From Maea johnstoni (Eukaryota > Annelida > Polychaeta > Spionida > Magelonidae), in contig OZ012690.1 in NCBI GenBank assembly GCA_963942565.1, positions 11,936,869 through 12,000,868 on the forward strand: a stretch of 64,000 nucleotides of DNA, given 5' to 3'. Both the position numbers and the translations under genes were made by a program. Below the pieces are notes generated by a model that was not told the DNA's origin, made no database searches, and worked only from the letters and a program-made list of their open reading frames with translations. Each line of letters starts with the position of its first letter. Position 1 is the first letter of the stretch. This document shows positions 1-11,192 of the stretch, piece after piece.

Positions 1-171
1 ATGAACACTCATTTGCTGCTGTTACCATTCTACAATTGGGCATACTTACATTTGAACATGCCAATAACTTAATGGCCTTTGAACACTTCATTGTAAATGA
101 GGGTTCATTTTAAACCTTGAGAAAAGCTCTTCCATTAGGATAGGTAATGCTTTTTTGAGTTTATTATCCCT

Positions 172-385
172 TTAACCCATCAACACTCAGAGTGGCCAAA
201 ACAGGCCTGACAATTTTGGAAATATTTTTCTAACAAAAGCATTTTTTTGCAAAATAATTGAAGGAGAAATGTAAAAGAGAAGTCAACCAACAACTCTCCT
301 TCAAATATTTTGTAAACTTTTGCTTTATTCCCAAGTTATTTTGAAAAGTGTCAGAGTAGCAGACGATAATTAAAAGCTGAATAAA
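172..385 (+). mobile_element. TTAA-MITE family 2 copy, right end lost
   Basis: Left end TTAACCCATCAACACTCAGA; interior with the GAAGGAGA / TCTCCTTC inverted pair typical of the family. Family 2 copies are about 230 bp with TTAA at both ends and CCCATT-type termini, as expected of piggyBac-like MITEs. Confidence 0.75.
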
Positions 386-1033
386 AACAAAAAAACATCA
401 ACCTGAATAGTGTTTAGAACAAAGCTTCACTATCCACATTCATTGACCAGGACCTTTTGTCGAGGAAAGAAGATCAATACGAAAGCAAAAATACTCTTCT
501 AAATTGTACTCTATTCAAGTTCTTGTTTAGAATGAGAAAATGTGCATTTTTCAACTTACCGATTATAGACATTTGGAACAAAGTCAAAATTGACCATCTC
601 TTTGGTGAAATTCGATTTGAAGGAAAGAGTCAAAAACATGTACTGTTTGTGTGAAAGCCTCTGTGGGCTTCTGTGATAGTGGTCGCTTATTCTGCTCAGT
701 CATGGCTTAGACAGTCACAAGCTATCGATTTATGAGAAAGGGTGGTAGGCTTTACCATACGTAAACTCAAAATGACCATACACTGTATTCACAAGTTATC
801 CATATGAACCACCACCTTAAAGTATGAATTGTCTAATATAAGCAGAGTAAAGAAAAATGAGCCAAAAGTTAACCCTATAGCCCGTAGGATCTTAAAACGT
901 CAGATTTACATAGGGAATGATATATTCCTCTACAGTTTGCTTAAAGGACGAATCTCCGATTAAAATTTCCCCATTCCTTCTGCTAGTATTAGGTATCATA
1001 AATGGAACATTTATCATTAACTGACTGTTAATT
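386..1033. other. Intergenic, nothing recognised
   Basis: AT-rich, no coding frame above chance, no inverted-repeat element found. Confidence 0.6.
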
Positions 1034-1264
1034 TTAACCCATTCACACTCAGAGTTTCTCTAGAAAGTATCGTCTGCTACTCTCATACTTTTGAAAATAA
1101 CTTGGGAATAAAGCAAAAGTTAACAAAATATTTGAAGGAGAGTTGTTGTTTGGCTTCTGATTAACATTTCTCCTTCAAATGTTTTCCAGAAAATGCTTCT
1201 GTAGGTAAAATATTTCCAAAATTGTCAGGCCTGTTTTGGCTGCTCTGAGTGAATAATGGGTTAA
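1034..1264 (-). mobile_element. TTAA-MITE family 2, complete
   Basis: TTAACCCATTCACACTCAGA at the left and CTGAGTGAATAATGGGTTAA at the right, with the internal GAAGGAGA stem. A good reference copy for the family. Confidence 0.88.
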
Positions 1265-1486
1265 CCCTCTTCATTCTTAACCCATTTGTGCTTGAGTTCC
1301 TCAGTAAATTGTTGTCTGGATCTTGAACTTCCAAGTAAGAATTCCACTCAACTAGAGTTGGGAAGTGAAGTGACTAAACACATGAGTGCACCAATGAGTA
1401 CAAAAGGTTACTATAACTAAAATTTAAAATTACCACATTGCGGTGACAGATAGCAAGTGTCTGGGTATCATGGTATAATCATAGTA

Positions 1487-1741
1487 CAGTACGGACATTT
1501 AATTCCTGCACCAGACGACCGGACGTCTGCCCGTGCCTGGTTGTAGAAAAAAACATGGATATTATGTCAAAAAAGCACATCGAAGACCCAAGTACCTTGC
1601 GACTCAAAGCTACCTTCTGTTGTAAGGGTGGATTAAATCCACGCATCCATGCCCAGGAAAATAGATGGCAATCGGGCGTCCGGTCGTCTATTCTGCCCGG
1701 GCTGCTCACGCATTTAGTGCAGGAATTAAATGTCGGCACTG
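1487..1741 (+). mobile_element. Tc1/mariner-like MITE (CAGTACGG family), copy 1
   Basis: Ends CAGTACGGACATTTAATTCC and GGAATTAAATGTCGGCACTG form long terminal inverted repeats. TA precedes the left end; the right TA has become TT. The short ORFs inside are shadows of the TIRs. Confidence 0.85.
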
Positions 1742-2286
1742 TTTATTTCGCTGCCTATCTAATAGCTTGACCAGGAAAGCTAGATACAGATACTAGTACC
1801 TCATATTTCTAAATAGGACCAACACTTAGAGTTAAAACAGGTTTTTCCATAATGGTGACTGCTCATTTGTATATAATATACTACACAGCTGTATATCATA
1901 ACGACGAATCGGGTAGCTTGCTTATCTGCCTTACATCTAAAGACATTGGTACAGGAATCATCTTATCTAATATTGTGAGTGCTGGAAGGAGGAATATGTA
2001 ATTTTTATGGTTTCCCTAATTCATCAACATAAATTAGCATATTTAGACCTTTTCCTTCAACGTTTTTGTTGGGGCTTTTCTGCAACAGATGCAAGTGAGA
2101 ATTCTTTTGTTGCAATTTGTTTTGGGTAAAGCCCCCCCCCCCCTTTGACTGGCCTACCTTGGCACAATAAGATAATCCTCAACAGGGGTCAGAAATCTTG
2201 ATGTTGTTTGCCTCACAGTTGAAGCTTAGCTGACGTTCGTATACTTCCTGGACTGGTTCTATATGTATCTTGTATCCAGTCATTTA
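1742..2286. other. Intergenic, nothing recognised
   Basis: Only a short poly-C run near 2132-2144 stands out. Confidence 0.6.
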
Positions 2287-2544
2287 CAGTACGGACATTT
2301 AATTCCTGCACCAGACGACCGGACGTCTGTCCGTGCCTGGTTGTAGAAACACCCATGGATATTATGTCACAAACATAAGAAAAGCACATCGAAGGCCCAC
2401 GTAGCTTGCGATTTAAAGCTACCTTCAGTTGTAAGGGTAATCCACGCATCCATACCCAGGAAAATAGATGGCAATCGGGCGTGCGGTCGTCTATTCTGCC
2501 CGGGCTGCTCACGCATTTAGTGCATGAATTAAATGTCGGCACTG
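2287..2544 (+). mobile_element. Tc1/mariner-like MITE (CAGTACGG family), copy 2
   Basis: Flanked by TA on both sides (2285-2286, 2545-2546). Same TIRs and interior as the copy at 1487, with small indels. Confidence 0.9.
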
Positions 2545-2998
2545 TAGGGGCTATTGCAGTGGCCAAGTGGTCTTGGGCACTGCGCCCTCACCATTTCATT
2601 ATCTATTTTTGTATGGATTTAAAACATTTCACTCACCGCATTTAATGTGCGTTAGATAGGACCGGACATTTTAAACGGCTGCATGCCGGTTGCCACCTGG
2701 GTGTCTGGGCATGTATAAGGGCACGTATCTTTTACACGCCTTTCGCAATATATATATATATATATATATATAGTTTATTGACTAGTAGTTTCACTACAAA
2801 AACATATATAAATATAGGTGAAATGATATAACATAATAGAAAGAATCAACTTAGGGAATACAAATAAATAATAATCAAATCAAAAGAAAACACAAAGTGT
2901 CGTTATATATACAAGTAGAACGGGTCCTATACCATGTCCTGTAAATCAAAACTGGTCTTTGTCGCCCGGTTTGACACACGATAACTACAGATACGAAA

Positions 2999-3733
2999 TT
3001 ATCCTATACCGCTCTTAGTTATCAGATTCTCTCTATACATCCTATCAATATGCGAACCTGCCACAATCCATATATCCTCCATGTGGTCAGTTGTATAGCC
3101 TGTTAAACATTTACCTAGAAGGATAGGGAGGATCTCTTCTGGGATTTCGTTTAGCCTAGCTTCTAGGTTGACTGTACATTGTCGTAATTCAGCATACATG
3201 TCTATCCTTCTCTGTTCCGTGGATGGGCACTGTAGGACAAGATGTTTCACATCATCGGGTACTGAGGAATCACATAACGGGCAGCATCTTGAGAGTTTTG
3301 TTTGTTTCTTTAGTCTAATGTCGTCCATTAGTAATAGACTCGCATGACAGACGAGTCGGGCCATAGTTTCGCACAAACTGATTCTCTCAGGGTACTTGTC
3401 TGACAGAGCCCACCAGGTTAAATAATTGGGGTTCGGATTTATCGCACTAACTAAATCTAGGGATTGTTGCAGTCTGTACTCAATACGTCAGGCCATGTTT
3501 TCTAATGACCATGCCCTGTCCCAAACCATTCCTTTCCATACACTCTTTTGATACATATGATCCCTCTCAACCATATTATTAACTTCATCTCCCAAGTTGA
3601 GGGTGTCAATGTTATCAAATAAATCAGAAACTATACTTTCTGCAGTCGAAATATGTGGACGGTCGCGTCTTCTAAAAGCCTTATACCTTTCTATAAAGAC
3701 GACTCTGATGACGTCACTGTGATCCATCACCAT
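2999..3733 (-). pseudogene. LINE C-terminal region with CCHC-like zinc domain
   Basis: Continuation of the LINE protein in another frame, interrupted by one stop near 3490. It carries CCPLCDSSVPDDVKHLVLQC, a C-x2-C...H...C motif typical of LINE C-termini. Confidence 0.8.
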
Positions 3734-5718
3734 CTCACAAAGAGTAGTTTTTTAATTTGCAGAAGTCTACATAAACTAATCCAACCAAGACTATGCAAGC
3801 TACAAGCATTCGGGACTCTGGGATGGAAATGCTGAATCTTCTTGCATGCATAGTGTTGGAAGGACTCTAGGTGTTGACAATGTTCTCCCGTCATTGACCA
3901 AAGCTCGCATCCGTATAAGGCAACAGGAACCACGACCGTCCAAAAGAGGGTACTACACGTCGCCACCGTGAGGCCACATTTCCTGATCCCTAGGCCCGTG
4001 AGTGCATTGAGGGTCCTTCTAGCTTTGGACAATCTCTCGACAATCCCGTACTCATCACCCGTAAAGATTGAGACATTCAACCCGACATGATCATAGTTTG
4101 TTTTCTCCTTGACCATGTCGGGTCCCAAACGGAAAGACCTATTTTTAGAGTTCTGAAGGTGCTCTTTGTTTGTCTCTCCAAACACAAGAACTCCACTTTT
4201 TCGGGCATTAAAATCGTAGCGCCAAGTACGCCCGTGGGCGTACACGATCTCCATTACGTGGTCCATTTTCATCTTACTTTTGCAGGCAGCCGCGAGATCG
4301 TCCGCGTGGCCCACGGGGGTACTTGGCGTCTTATAGATCTTGCAGCACATATTGGACTCTTTCAAGTCATTGAGCAGAGAGTTTATAAAAACGGTGTATT
4401 TTAATAATGACATATACCCCCCCTGATGAATCCCACAGGATAGGGTATACCATTGCGAGTATGAGTCCAAAATTTTCGCACAACATTTAAAATCTACATA
4501 GCCTCGGAAAAGAAGTCGCCAAGTTTTTCCTGTTAAACCACAGTCGTAGAACTGTTTAAAAAGCCCTCCAATCCATATCGAGTCAAAAGCTTTAGCCACG
4601 TCATAGAAAGCAACAATGCACTGATTGTTGTCCTCCAATGACGTGGCTATAGTCTCTTGCAAGAGAAAAGCGGTATGTAAACACGAGTGTCCAACCTTGC
4701 AGGCTCCCTGAAGTTCAGACACTATGTTTTCCCTAACCCACCACCCCTTCAACCTATTCCACAATAAAACCTCAAAAAGCTTATTAAAAGATGATAAAAG
4801 TGTGATACCTCGATAACTATCCGTTGATAGATTTGACAGGTCGTTTCCTTTGTACAAAGGAATCTGAACTCCCCTCCTAAAACAAATAGGGATATACTCC
4901 GAATCTCTTATCATATTATATAAAATACATAAGAGATCAACAGTGTGCTTACCTGCGTTTTTGAAGTGTTCGGCAACAATCTTGTCAAACCCGGGGACTT
5001 TTCCATTATTTAGAGTTTTGATTGCGTCCTTGACTTCGGGTACTGTGAAAGCGTTCCGAAGAAAAGTGTCGCTACAGTCACTACCGTTATTATACACTTC
5101 AATAAAATCTGTACCCGTCCGGAAGTGTGCGTCATCAAAGCTTTCATCCGTCTTGGGAGTTCCCAGCTTTGAAAAGTGTTTCCTCCATACTTCTAAAACG
5201 TCATTGATCTGGTGCACGACAACGTCGTCGTCACGCTTGATTGCTAGAGACTTGGAACAGGGACCCCTTCTAAAGGATCGAACTCGATTCCAGAAGGAGT
5301 TCCTGTTTATCTCAGCCGATCTGGCGATTTGAACGATCTCATCGTTTTCATACTTTCTAGCAAGTATTTTAATCTCCCTCGAAAAAATCTTCTTCGACTC
5401 CTTATAATTCACCCACAGAGGACTGTCAGTGTCTCTAGGTCGACCTGCATCGACCCAGACCCTGTAGAACTTAACCTTCTCCTTCTTTAGTCTAGTAAGT
5501 GTTTGATTCCAGTAAGGTTTTAGGTTTTTTCTATATTTTGTCTTTGGGAGGTCGTCTGAAATCCGAAGCATTGCACTAGTTAATTTAGTAAAGCAAATAT
5601 CAATGTCGGAGTGTTTACCCTCAGAAATATCAAGAGCATCTTTTATACCTAGAGCTAAGGTATCCAACCTATTGGCGTATCTTATGGGCATGTAACTGAA
5701 CGAACACGTGCATCCCAA
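3727..5718 (-). CDS. LINE reverse transcriptase ORF (663 codons)
   Basis: Long open frame without ATG at its left end: it begins after a TAA, at a TTG. RT motifs in order: NNGKVPGFDKIVAEHFK (about 237-253), YRGITLL (302-308), FYDVAKAFDS with the first catalytic Asp (371-380), HQGG (431-434), and HADD (471-474) in place of the usual Y/FADD. The tail resembles LINE thumb and linker regions (ALYGCELW, LHSLGW). It survives as a long ORF, so the insertion is fairly young. Confidence 0.9.
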   Translation of the reverse strand: MGCTCSFSYMPIRYANRLDTLALGIKDALDISEGKHSDIDICFTKLTSAMLRISDDLPKTKYRKNLKPYWNQTLTRLKKEKVKFYRVWVDAGRPRDTDSPLWVNYKESKKIFSREIKILARKYENDEIVQIARSAEINRNSFWNRVRSFRRGPCSKSLAIKRDDDVVVHQINDVLEVWRKHFSKLGTPKTDESFDDAHFRTGTDFIEVYNNGSDCSDTFLRNAFTVPEVKDAIKTLNNGKVPGFDKIVAEHFKNAGKHTVDLLCILYNMIRDSEYIPICFRRGVQIPLYKGNDLSNLSTDSYRGITLLSSFNKLFEVLLWNRLKGWWVRENIVSELQGACKVGHSCLHTAFLLQETIATSLEDNNQCIVAFYDVAKAFDSIWIGGLFKQFYDCGLTGKTWRLLFRGYVDFKCCAKILDSYSQWYTLSCGIHQGGYMSLLKYTVFINSLLNDLKESNMCCKIYKTPSTPVGHADDLAAACKSKMKMDHVMEIVYAHGRTWRYDFNARKSGVLVFGETNKEHLQNSKNRSFRLGPDMVKEKTNYDHVGLNVSIFTGDEYGIVERLSKARRTLNALTGLGIRKCGLTVATCSTLFWTVVVPVALYGCELWSMTGEHCQHLESFQHYACKKIQHFHPRVPNACSLHSLGWISLCRLLQIKKLLFVRW

Positions 5719-6083
5719 TTAACTTTTACATGTGTACCGCATTATTTCCACTGCGCAGCCAAGAATGCCCGTACGCCTGCTCTGCCAATTGATGGCTAAT
5801 GACCGGTCGACCGGTCGACTGGTACAGGAATGATACATATTTACAGAAGGTCCGTGGTTCAAATCCGGCTAGAAACATCTGGGTCAAAGTTGCAAGTGAC
5901 TTTTGTCTTGTTGGTGGTTTTCTCTGGAAATTCTAGTTCATTGCAGTACTAAAATAGGCTAGTTAACTGTGGCAGAAAAAGTGACGATAATGAGCAAGTC
6001 GGTGGTTTTCTTTAATAACACAGTCTTTTCAGTGGCAAGTCACGACCAAGCTAGAATATGGCAGAAAAGGTGATCATAACGGG

Positions 6084-6344
6084 CAAGGACTTAGCCAGGA
6101 TTTAGAAACTGGGTGCCTAGAATTGGCAATTGTTAACTTTTTGGGCGTCCAATCATTTAGGGGGGTACCACATTATTCTCAGATTTCCACCATAAACATG
6201 TATAAATTTATCAAAATAAGGCATAATATCCTTATAGAATGTCACGGGAATTCCTCACAAAATAAATTGGGTGTCCTGAGGGTTGTTTTTTAAGGGTTTG
6301 GGTGTCCAAAAAGACACCCAGACAATCTGCTGGCTAAGACGACG
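6084..6344 (+). mobile_element. hAT-like MITE (GGTCTTAGCCAG family), internally deleted
   Basis: CAAGGACTTAGCCAGGATTT to CTGCTGGCTAAGACGACG. Family copies are about 315 bp with 8-bp target duplications; here the flanks match only partly. Confidence 0.75.
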
Positions 6345-6589
6345 ATAAACTTTTTTTAAATCCGAATATTCCCATATTTAACACGTGTAGTTCCAAACAT
6401 ACTGAGAGGCGACTGATCATTATGAAAAGACGAGCAGAGAATGGCATAGTTAATTAAATCATGGTCTAATCCTTACGGTATCATGCTAGGCCGCTGGAAA
6501 CGTCTGCCAATCTACTGATTTCTCTTCATTATCCCATCAATTTAGCGCTGTAAGCCGCGCGGTAATTATGCGAAGACAACGCCACTTAA

Positions 6590-6665
6590 AGCCCTCCCTA
6601 GCTCCGCGCCCCCCTGCCCGGGCGCCGCAGCAGCGCGGCGAGTACGGCGGAGGACGATTAGCATG
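6590..6665 (+). promoter_or_regulatory. GC-rich patch of unknown role
   Basis: CGCGCCCCCCTGCCCGGGCG followed by CCGCAGCAGCGCGGCGAGTA: strongly CpG-rich within AT-rich DNA. It could be a promoter or part of a transposon; no gene is seen on either side. Confidence 0.2.
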
Positions 6666-6719
6666 CTTGTCTTGTGAGGATGGATGAAGCCTCTCTTTGC
6701 TTACGGCTCAACCTGTCCC

Positions 6720-6945
6720 TTAACCCATTAATGCTCACAGCGGCCAAACACAGCCTGACAATTTTGATGCAATCTTGTAGGCAAAAGCAAAATTGAGAAA
6801 CTATTTGAAGGAGAAATGTTGTTCAGAACTTGACCAACAACTCTCCTTCAAATATTTTGTAAAATCTTTCTTAATTCCAAAGTTATTATCAAAACTACCA
6901 TAGATACAGACGACAATTTTCATGAGACCTTTTAAGTGTGAAGCA
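6720..6945 (+). mobile_element. TTAA-MITE family 2 copy
   Basis: Starts TTAACCCATTAATGCTCACA; the right end is diverged. It lies just after the GC-rich patch at 6590-6660. Confidence 0.75.
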
Positions 6946-7053
6946 GCCAGCCACCTGCTGGTAGGGGTGGGGGAGGGAAGGGGCTGGTGAGATACTGGCT
7001 TGGAAATGGAGGGAGGGCACGTTTTATGATGACTTATGTAGTGGTCGTTTTGT

Positions 7054-7205
7054 CGTCAACATCATCATCATCATCATCATCAGTTCTTGCCCTCGTATCG
7101 TCAACATTATCGTCTTCACAATCATCCTAATCGTCACCGTCCTCGTCAATATCATCACTCTCGTCGTCGTCATCATCGTCGGCATCATCATCATCATCAT
7201 CACCA
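7054..7205 (+). repeat. (CAT)n-rich tract
   Basis: Imperfect CAT/CGT triplets (ATCATCATCATC, TCGTCGTCGTC). Confidence 0.9.
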
Positions 7206-7389
7206 TTGTCTTTCCGTCTTTTTTACCGCCCTCCCCCTCTCGTAGCTCCAGCATCGGCCACCCCTTTGGCTTTTGCTCATAGACTGTTGCGGATTTTGTC
7301 AACCCCACCCCCCTCCCACCCCCATCCAATACCACTCCCAGGCCGGTCAATCTCAGAGGCCAGTTCTGACCTTGATTCCAATCCTCTCA

Positions 7390-7619
7390 TTAAGCCATTA
7401 ATGCTGAAGAGATCCTCTTAAAATTGTTGTCTGGATCTATATTACTTTTGACAATAACTTTTAAATTGCAAGAGATCAGGCAAAATATTTGAAGGAGAGT
7501 TGTAGGTAAAGTTCTGATTAACATTTCTCCTTCAAATATTTCCTCAACTATGCTTTCGTTTGAAAGGTTTCATCAAAATCACCAGGCTGTTTTGGCTGCT
7601 GTGAGCATTAATGGGTTAA
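7390..7619 (-). mobile_element. TTAA-MITE family 2 copy
   Basis: TTAAGCCATTAATGCTGAAG to AGCATTAATGGGTTAA; internal stem intact. Confidence 0.82.
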
Positions 7620-7720
7620 GCTCCCAGGATTGGACGTAGAGTTTAACATAACACTCCAGTACATCCGCCAGGTATTAGCTTTCATTCCCACTCATACACT
7701 TGAGCACCTAGAGGGGGACC

Positions 7721-7950
7721 TTAACACATTCACACTCAGAGTTCCTCTGGAAAGTATCGTCTGCACCTCTCATACTTTTATAAATGACTTGTGGATAAAG
7801 CGAAAGTTAACAAAATATTTGAAGGAGAGTTGTTGTTTACCTTCTGATCAACATTTCTTCTGCAAATGTTTTTCAGAAAATGATTTTGTGAGTGAAATAT
7901 TTCCAAAATCGTCAGGCCTGTTTTGGATGCTCTGAGTGTAAATGGGTTAA
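7721..7950 (-). mobile_element. TTAA-MITE family 2 copy, first of a chain of three
   Basis: TTAACACATTCACACTCAGA to CTGAGTGTAAATGGGTTAA. Its right TTAA (7947-7950) is also the left TTAA of the next copy. Confidence 0.85.
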
Positions 7951-8176
7951 CCCTTTCACGCCTGCAGCCACCAGGAATGACCTGACTCCTTATTTGATTT
8001 CTTTCCAAAAATAACATTGCTTGGAAAATACTTTGTGGAAAATTGTTAATCACAACCAAACCAATAATTCCCCTTCAAATAGTTTGTGAATTGAAACTTT
8101 ATTTTGAAGTTATTCTCAAAAGTGTCATAGATGCGGCGAAACTTTTCCAGTAGACCTCCTCGCCCGAGTGGGTTAA
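7947..8176 (+). mobile_element. TTAA-MITE family 2 copy, middle of chain
   Basis: TTAACCCTTTCACGCCTGCA to CCGAGTGGGTTAA. More diverged from its neighbours than they are from the consensus, so the chain was built by separate insertions rather than by duplication (inference). Confidence 0.78.
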
Positions 8177-8396
8177 CCCATTAATGGCCAGAGCTGCCAA
8201 TTAAACAGCCTTGCAATTTTGACGAAGTCTTTCAAGTGAAAGTATGGGTGGGAATATTTAATGAAAAAAGGCACTCGAAACACTACCAACAACCCTCCTT
8301 CAAATATTTTGTAAAATCATTCTCGATTCCAAAGTTATTGTCAAAAGTATTATGGATCCAGACGACCATTTGTAAAGGAACTCTTGAGCGTTAATG
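8173..8396 (+). mobile_element. TTAA-MITE family 2 copy, last of chain
   Basis: TTAACCCATTAATGGCCAGA to GAGCGTTAATGA; the right terminus is decayed. Confidence 0.75.
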
Positions 8397-8434
8397 AGAC
8401 GAGTCCTCTTACTGCTCAACAACCATCGTCAGTC

Positions 8435-8664
8435 TTAACCCATTACTGCTGAAGAGATCCTCTGGAAATTGTCGTCTGGATCTATAATACTTTTGACAAT
8501 AACTTTTGAATTGAAAGATATCTTGCAAAATATTTGAAGGAGAGTTGTAGGTGATGTTCTGATTAACATTTCCTCTTCAAATATTTTCTCAACTATGCTT
8601 TCATTTGAAATATTTCATCAGAATTGTCAGGCTGTTTTGGCTGCTGTGAGTATTAATGGGTTAA
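8435..8664 (-). mobile_element. TTAA-MITE family 2 copy
   Basis: TTAACCCATTACTGCTGAAG to GTGAGTATTAATGGGTTAA. Same subfamily as the copy at 7390. Confidence 0.84.
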
Positions 8665-8763
8665 TCTAAGGGAGTGAAGCTATCACGTTTCTTTGCGAGA
8701 GTGCTCATCCTGGTATAGTTGTTCTGGAAACTCAGCTTCTATTACATGACATGAGCGATACCA

Positions 8764-8975
8764 TTAACCCGTTAATTCGTGGGAGCCAATTTGAAAATTA
8801 TCGTCAGGAACTATGGTACTTTTGAAAATAAATTACCAATGAAGTAATGATTGGTAAACACCTCATGGATAGTTTTGAGTTGAGTTCTAAACTCAATACC
8901 TCATTCAAAGATACATTTGTACGAGAAATATGTCCAAAATAGTTATTTTATTTTGGATGCTACAAGTATAACTGA
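8764..8975 (-). mobile_element. Decayed TTAA-MITE family 2 copy
   Basis: TTAACCCGTTAATTCGTGGG start; the right end (ATGCTACAAGTATAACTGAT) is barely recognisable. Confidence 0.5.
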
Positions 8976-9054
8976 TTTGACATTGTAACTTGACCGCTCT
9001 ATACACAATGAACGCTCTTGGTCTTCGAACAATATGGACTTAAGTTATCATTAT

Positions 9055-9200
9055 ACAAATATGCCATGCCATTGTGGGTATCCTGATGGAATGTCTCCCA
9101 GAGGGGAGGATGGTTTTCCCGAGGGCGGAGCCCGAGGGAAAACCACCCTCCCGAGGGGAGACATTCCATCAGGATACCCACACTGGCATGGCATATTTGT
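9055..9200. repeat. 146-bp near-perfect palindrome
   Basis: Arms ACAAATATGCCATGCC...GGTTTTCCC and their complement, centre GGGCGGAGCCC at about 9127. A related half-motif (TTCATTATACAAATATGACA) occurs at about 45542, so it is probably a mobile foldback. Confidence 0.92.
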
Positions 9201-9394
9201 TTTATTATACCGAACAAACCCCAATTTGGTAAAATATCAATGAAAAACAACAATGACTGCCGGTAGATCCAGTGAGAACAGTGGACGTTTTGCCGGTGGA
9301 CATTTCGCCGGTGGACATGATGGAATGGTCAACCTTTGTAAGCAATCACGGCTTAAGATTTTCACGTGAGGTATAATAATACTTTTTGTTCCAT

Positions 9395-9626
9395 TTAACG
9401 CATTCATGCCTGGATATGTTGCTTGCGACTGTCTTATTCTCCCATGACTCTTATGGAGACAACTCTGGAAGTGCCCATAAATTCACAAACTATTTGAATA
9501 GGCAGTTGTACATTTGATTCTGATCTACATTTCTCCTTCGAATATCTTCTCAAAAATGCTCCCGATATAAAGATATTAGTAAAAATGGTTTAGGCGCGTC
9601 TGGTACCTAGAGGAAGAATGAGTTAA
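9395..9626 (-). mobile_element. Diverged TTAA-MITE family 2 copy
   Basis: TTAACGCATTCATGCCTGGA to GGAAGAATGAGTTAA, with a TTTCTCCTTCGAA stem inside. Confidence 0.7.
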
Positions 9627-9670
9627 GGTTGAATCTTGACTGACCAATAGTTGATTGACCAAGCGAAGTA

Positions 9671-9922
9671 CAGTACGGACATTCAATTCCTGCACCAGAC
9701 GACCGGGCGTCTGCCCGTGCCTGGTTGTAGAAACACCCATGGATATTATGTCACAAATATAAGCAAAGCGATGACCCACGTAGCTTGCGACTCAAAGCTA
9801 CCTTCAGTTGTAAGGTTAATCCATGCATCCAAGCCAAGGAAATTAAATGGCAATCGGGCGTGCGGTCGTGTATTCTGACGGGCTGCTCACGCATTTAGTG
9901 CAGGAATTAAATGTCGGCACTG
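9671..9922 (+). mobile_element. Tc1/mariner-like MITE (CAGTACGG family), copy 3
   Basis: Flanked by TA on both sides (9669-9670, 9923-9924). TIRs of about 27 bases. Confidence 0.9.
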
Positions 9923-10324
9923 TACCCAGGTAACCCGCGGACTCTCACAAATGCAAGGATAACTTTTTCAAGTGCCATTGGAACCAGGATTTAGTGGAGG
10001 AGGGAGACATAGTGAGCATTCGATACGCTAGTACGCTCAGTTGTTGGGGACGTCCGCTCGTTTGAATTGGTACATTTCGTTCAATATTAACATATTTCCA
10101 TGAGACATTGTTGTCTGGATCTTGTATACTTTTAGCAATAACTTGGAAATGAAACATGGTTATACAAAAACATTTGTAGGGGAGCTTTTTGCCTTTAAAT
10201 ATTGCAACAACTTTGCTTTTGCAACAAAGATATCATCATTATTTACAGTCTCTTTTTGACCGCTGTGACCATTGCTGGATATACACAACCAACAGTAGGG
10301 GCTTTATTCTCAGCACCGGTCTAT

Positions 10325-10470
10325 GAAACGGGGTAGCCCGACAGCCGAGTGGTCTGATGCTTTGGCACTGATTGCTCGCTGTCTGTAGCGGTATTCAAAT
10401 CCGGCTCGGGGCACGTGAGTACAAGTGACTTTGGTATAGGCTTAGATGACCAAACACAAGTGGATTCGAA
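10325..10470 (+). mobile_element. tRNA-derived SINE-like element
   Basis: Leu/Ser-tRNA-like A box (AGCCGAGTGGTCTGA) and a B box with small insertion (GGTATTCAAATCC), then CAAGTGACTTTGGTATAGG. A related B box and body lie at 5850-5905 (GGTTCAAATCCGGCT) and, reversed, near 29630-29680. Confidence 0.65.
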
Positions 10471-10936
10471 ACCAGCCGGCCAACGTGAACATGCTAGCCT
10501 CAACAGGTGTCAACTAATCGCTGCTATTAGGCCAAAATTGATGCTCTGGGGACCCCAGCTGGTGGTGGAGATAAGGTTTCTCTGTAATGTAATCGATGCG
10601 AGAGCCCTGATTGGTCCTTGTTCCCACGTGACCTCGCTGTGATGCATTATCTGCTACTCCTGGCATGAGTCCAGCATGTAACTATAGGGCATATAGTAAT
10701 TGTTCTCTCGCTACATATCCATTCTTTTCTTCATCCAAGGTATATGCGATTCTTTTCTGCTATTTCGGTTTTCTCCACTTCATCAACCAATTAGTCACGA
10801 TTTAGCCTCGATATGGCACATAAAGGTGACGATAAATAAATTCCAAATCCAAATTCTACAAAGTTTGATCCATACCTACTCGCACCTTTTCTTTGCCACA
10901 GGTCTATCAGTGGGAACGCCATCTTCCCTACGCTTA

Positions 10937-11192
10937 CTGTGCCGACATTTAATTCCTGCACTAAATTGCGTGGGCAGCCTGGGCATAATAAACGACCGTA
11001 TGCTCGATTGCCACCCAGTTTCCTTGGCTTGGATGTATGAATGACCTTATAACTGAACGTAGCTTTGATTCGCAAGCTACATGTGTCATTGATGTGTTGA
11101 GATTATTTTCTTGACATCTTAGCATGGCTTTTCATACGACCAGGCATTGCAGACGTCCGGTCGACTGGTGCAGTAATTAAATGTCTGTACTA
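10937..11192 (-). mobile_element. Tc1/mariner-like MITE (CAGTACGG family), copy 4, inverted
   Basis: The GCCGACATTTAATTCC end is on the left here. TA duplications are at 10935-10936 and 11193-11194. A further fragment of this family ends near 5836 (GGTCGACTGGTACAGGAAT). Confidence 0.85.

Larger units (their letters stand above)
2749..5760 (-). mobile_element. LINE (non-LTR retrotransposon), 5'-truncated
   Basis: Minus-strand element with a reverse transcriptase frame, a C-terminal cysteine/histidine domain and a 3' end running into (TA)n at 2749-2772. No endonuclease domain is visible upstream, so the copy looks 5'-truncated. There is one frame change near 3730 and one in-frame stop near 3490 between RT and C-terminal domain. 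The clade was not assigned. Confidence 0.88.

Noticed and set aside
457-654. 65-codon frame
   Set aside because: No start ATG at its beginning, no family signature, length within chance for this composition.
1479-2645. Overlapping frames of 70-117 codons on both strands with similar peptides at two loci
   Set aside because: The similarity comes from two copies of the same Tc1/mariner-like MITE.
4087-5332. Plus-strand frames of 105 and 129 codons
   Set aside because: They are antisense shadows of the LINE reverse transcriptase frame.
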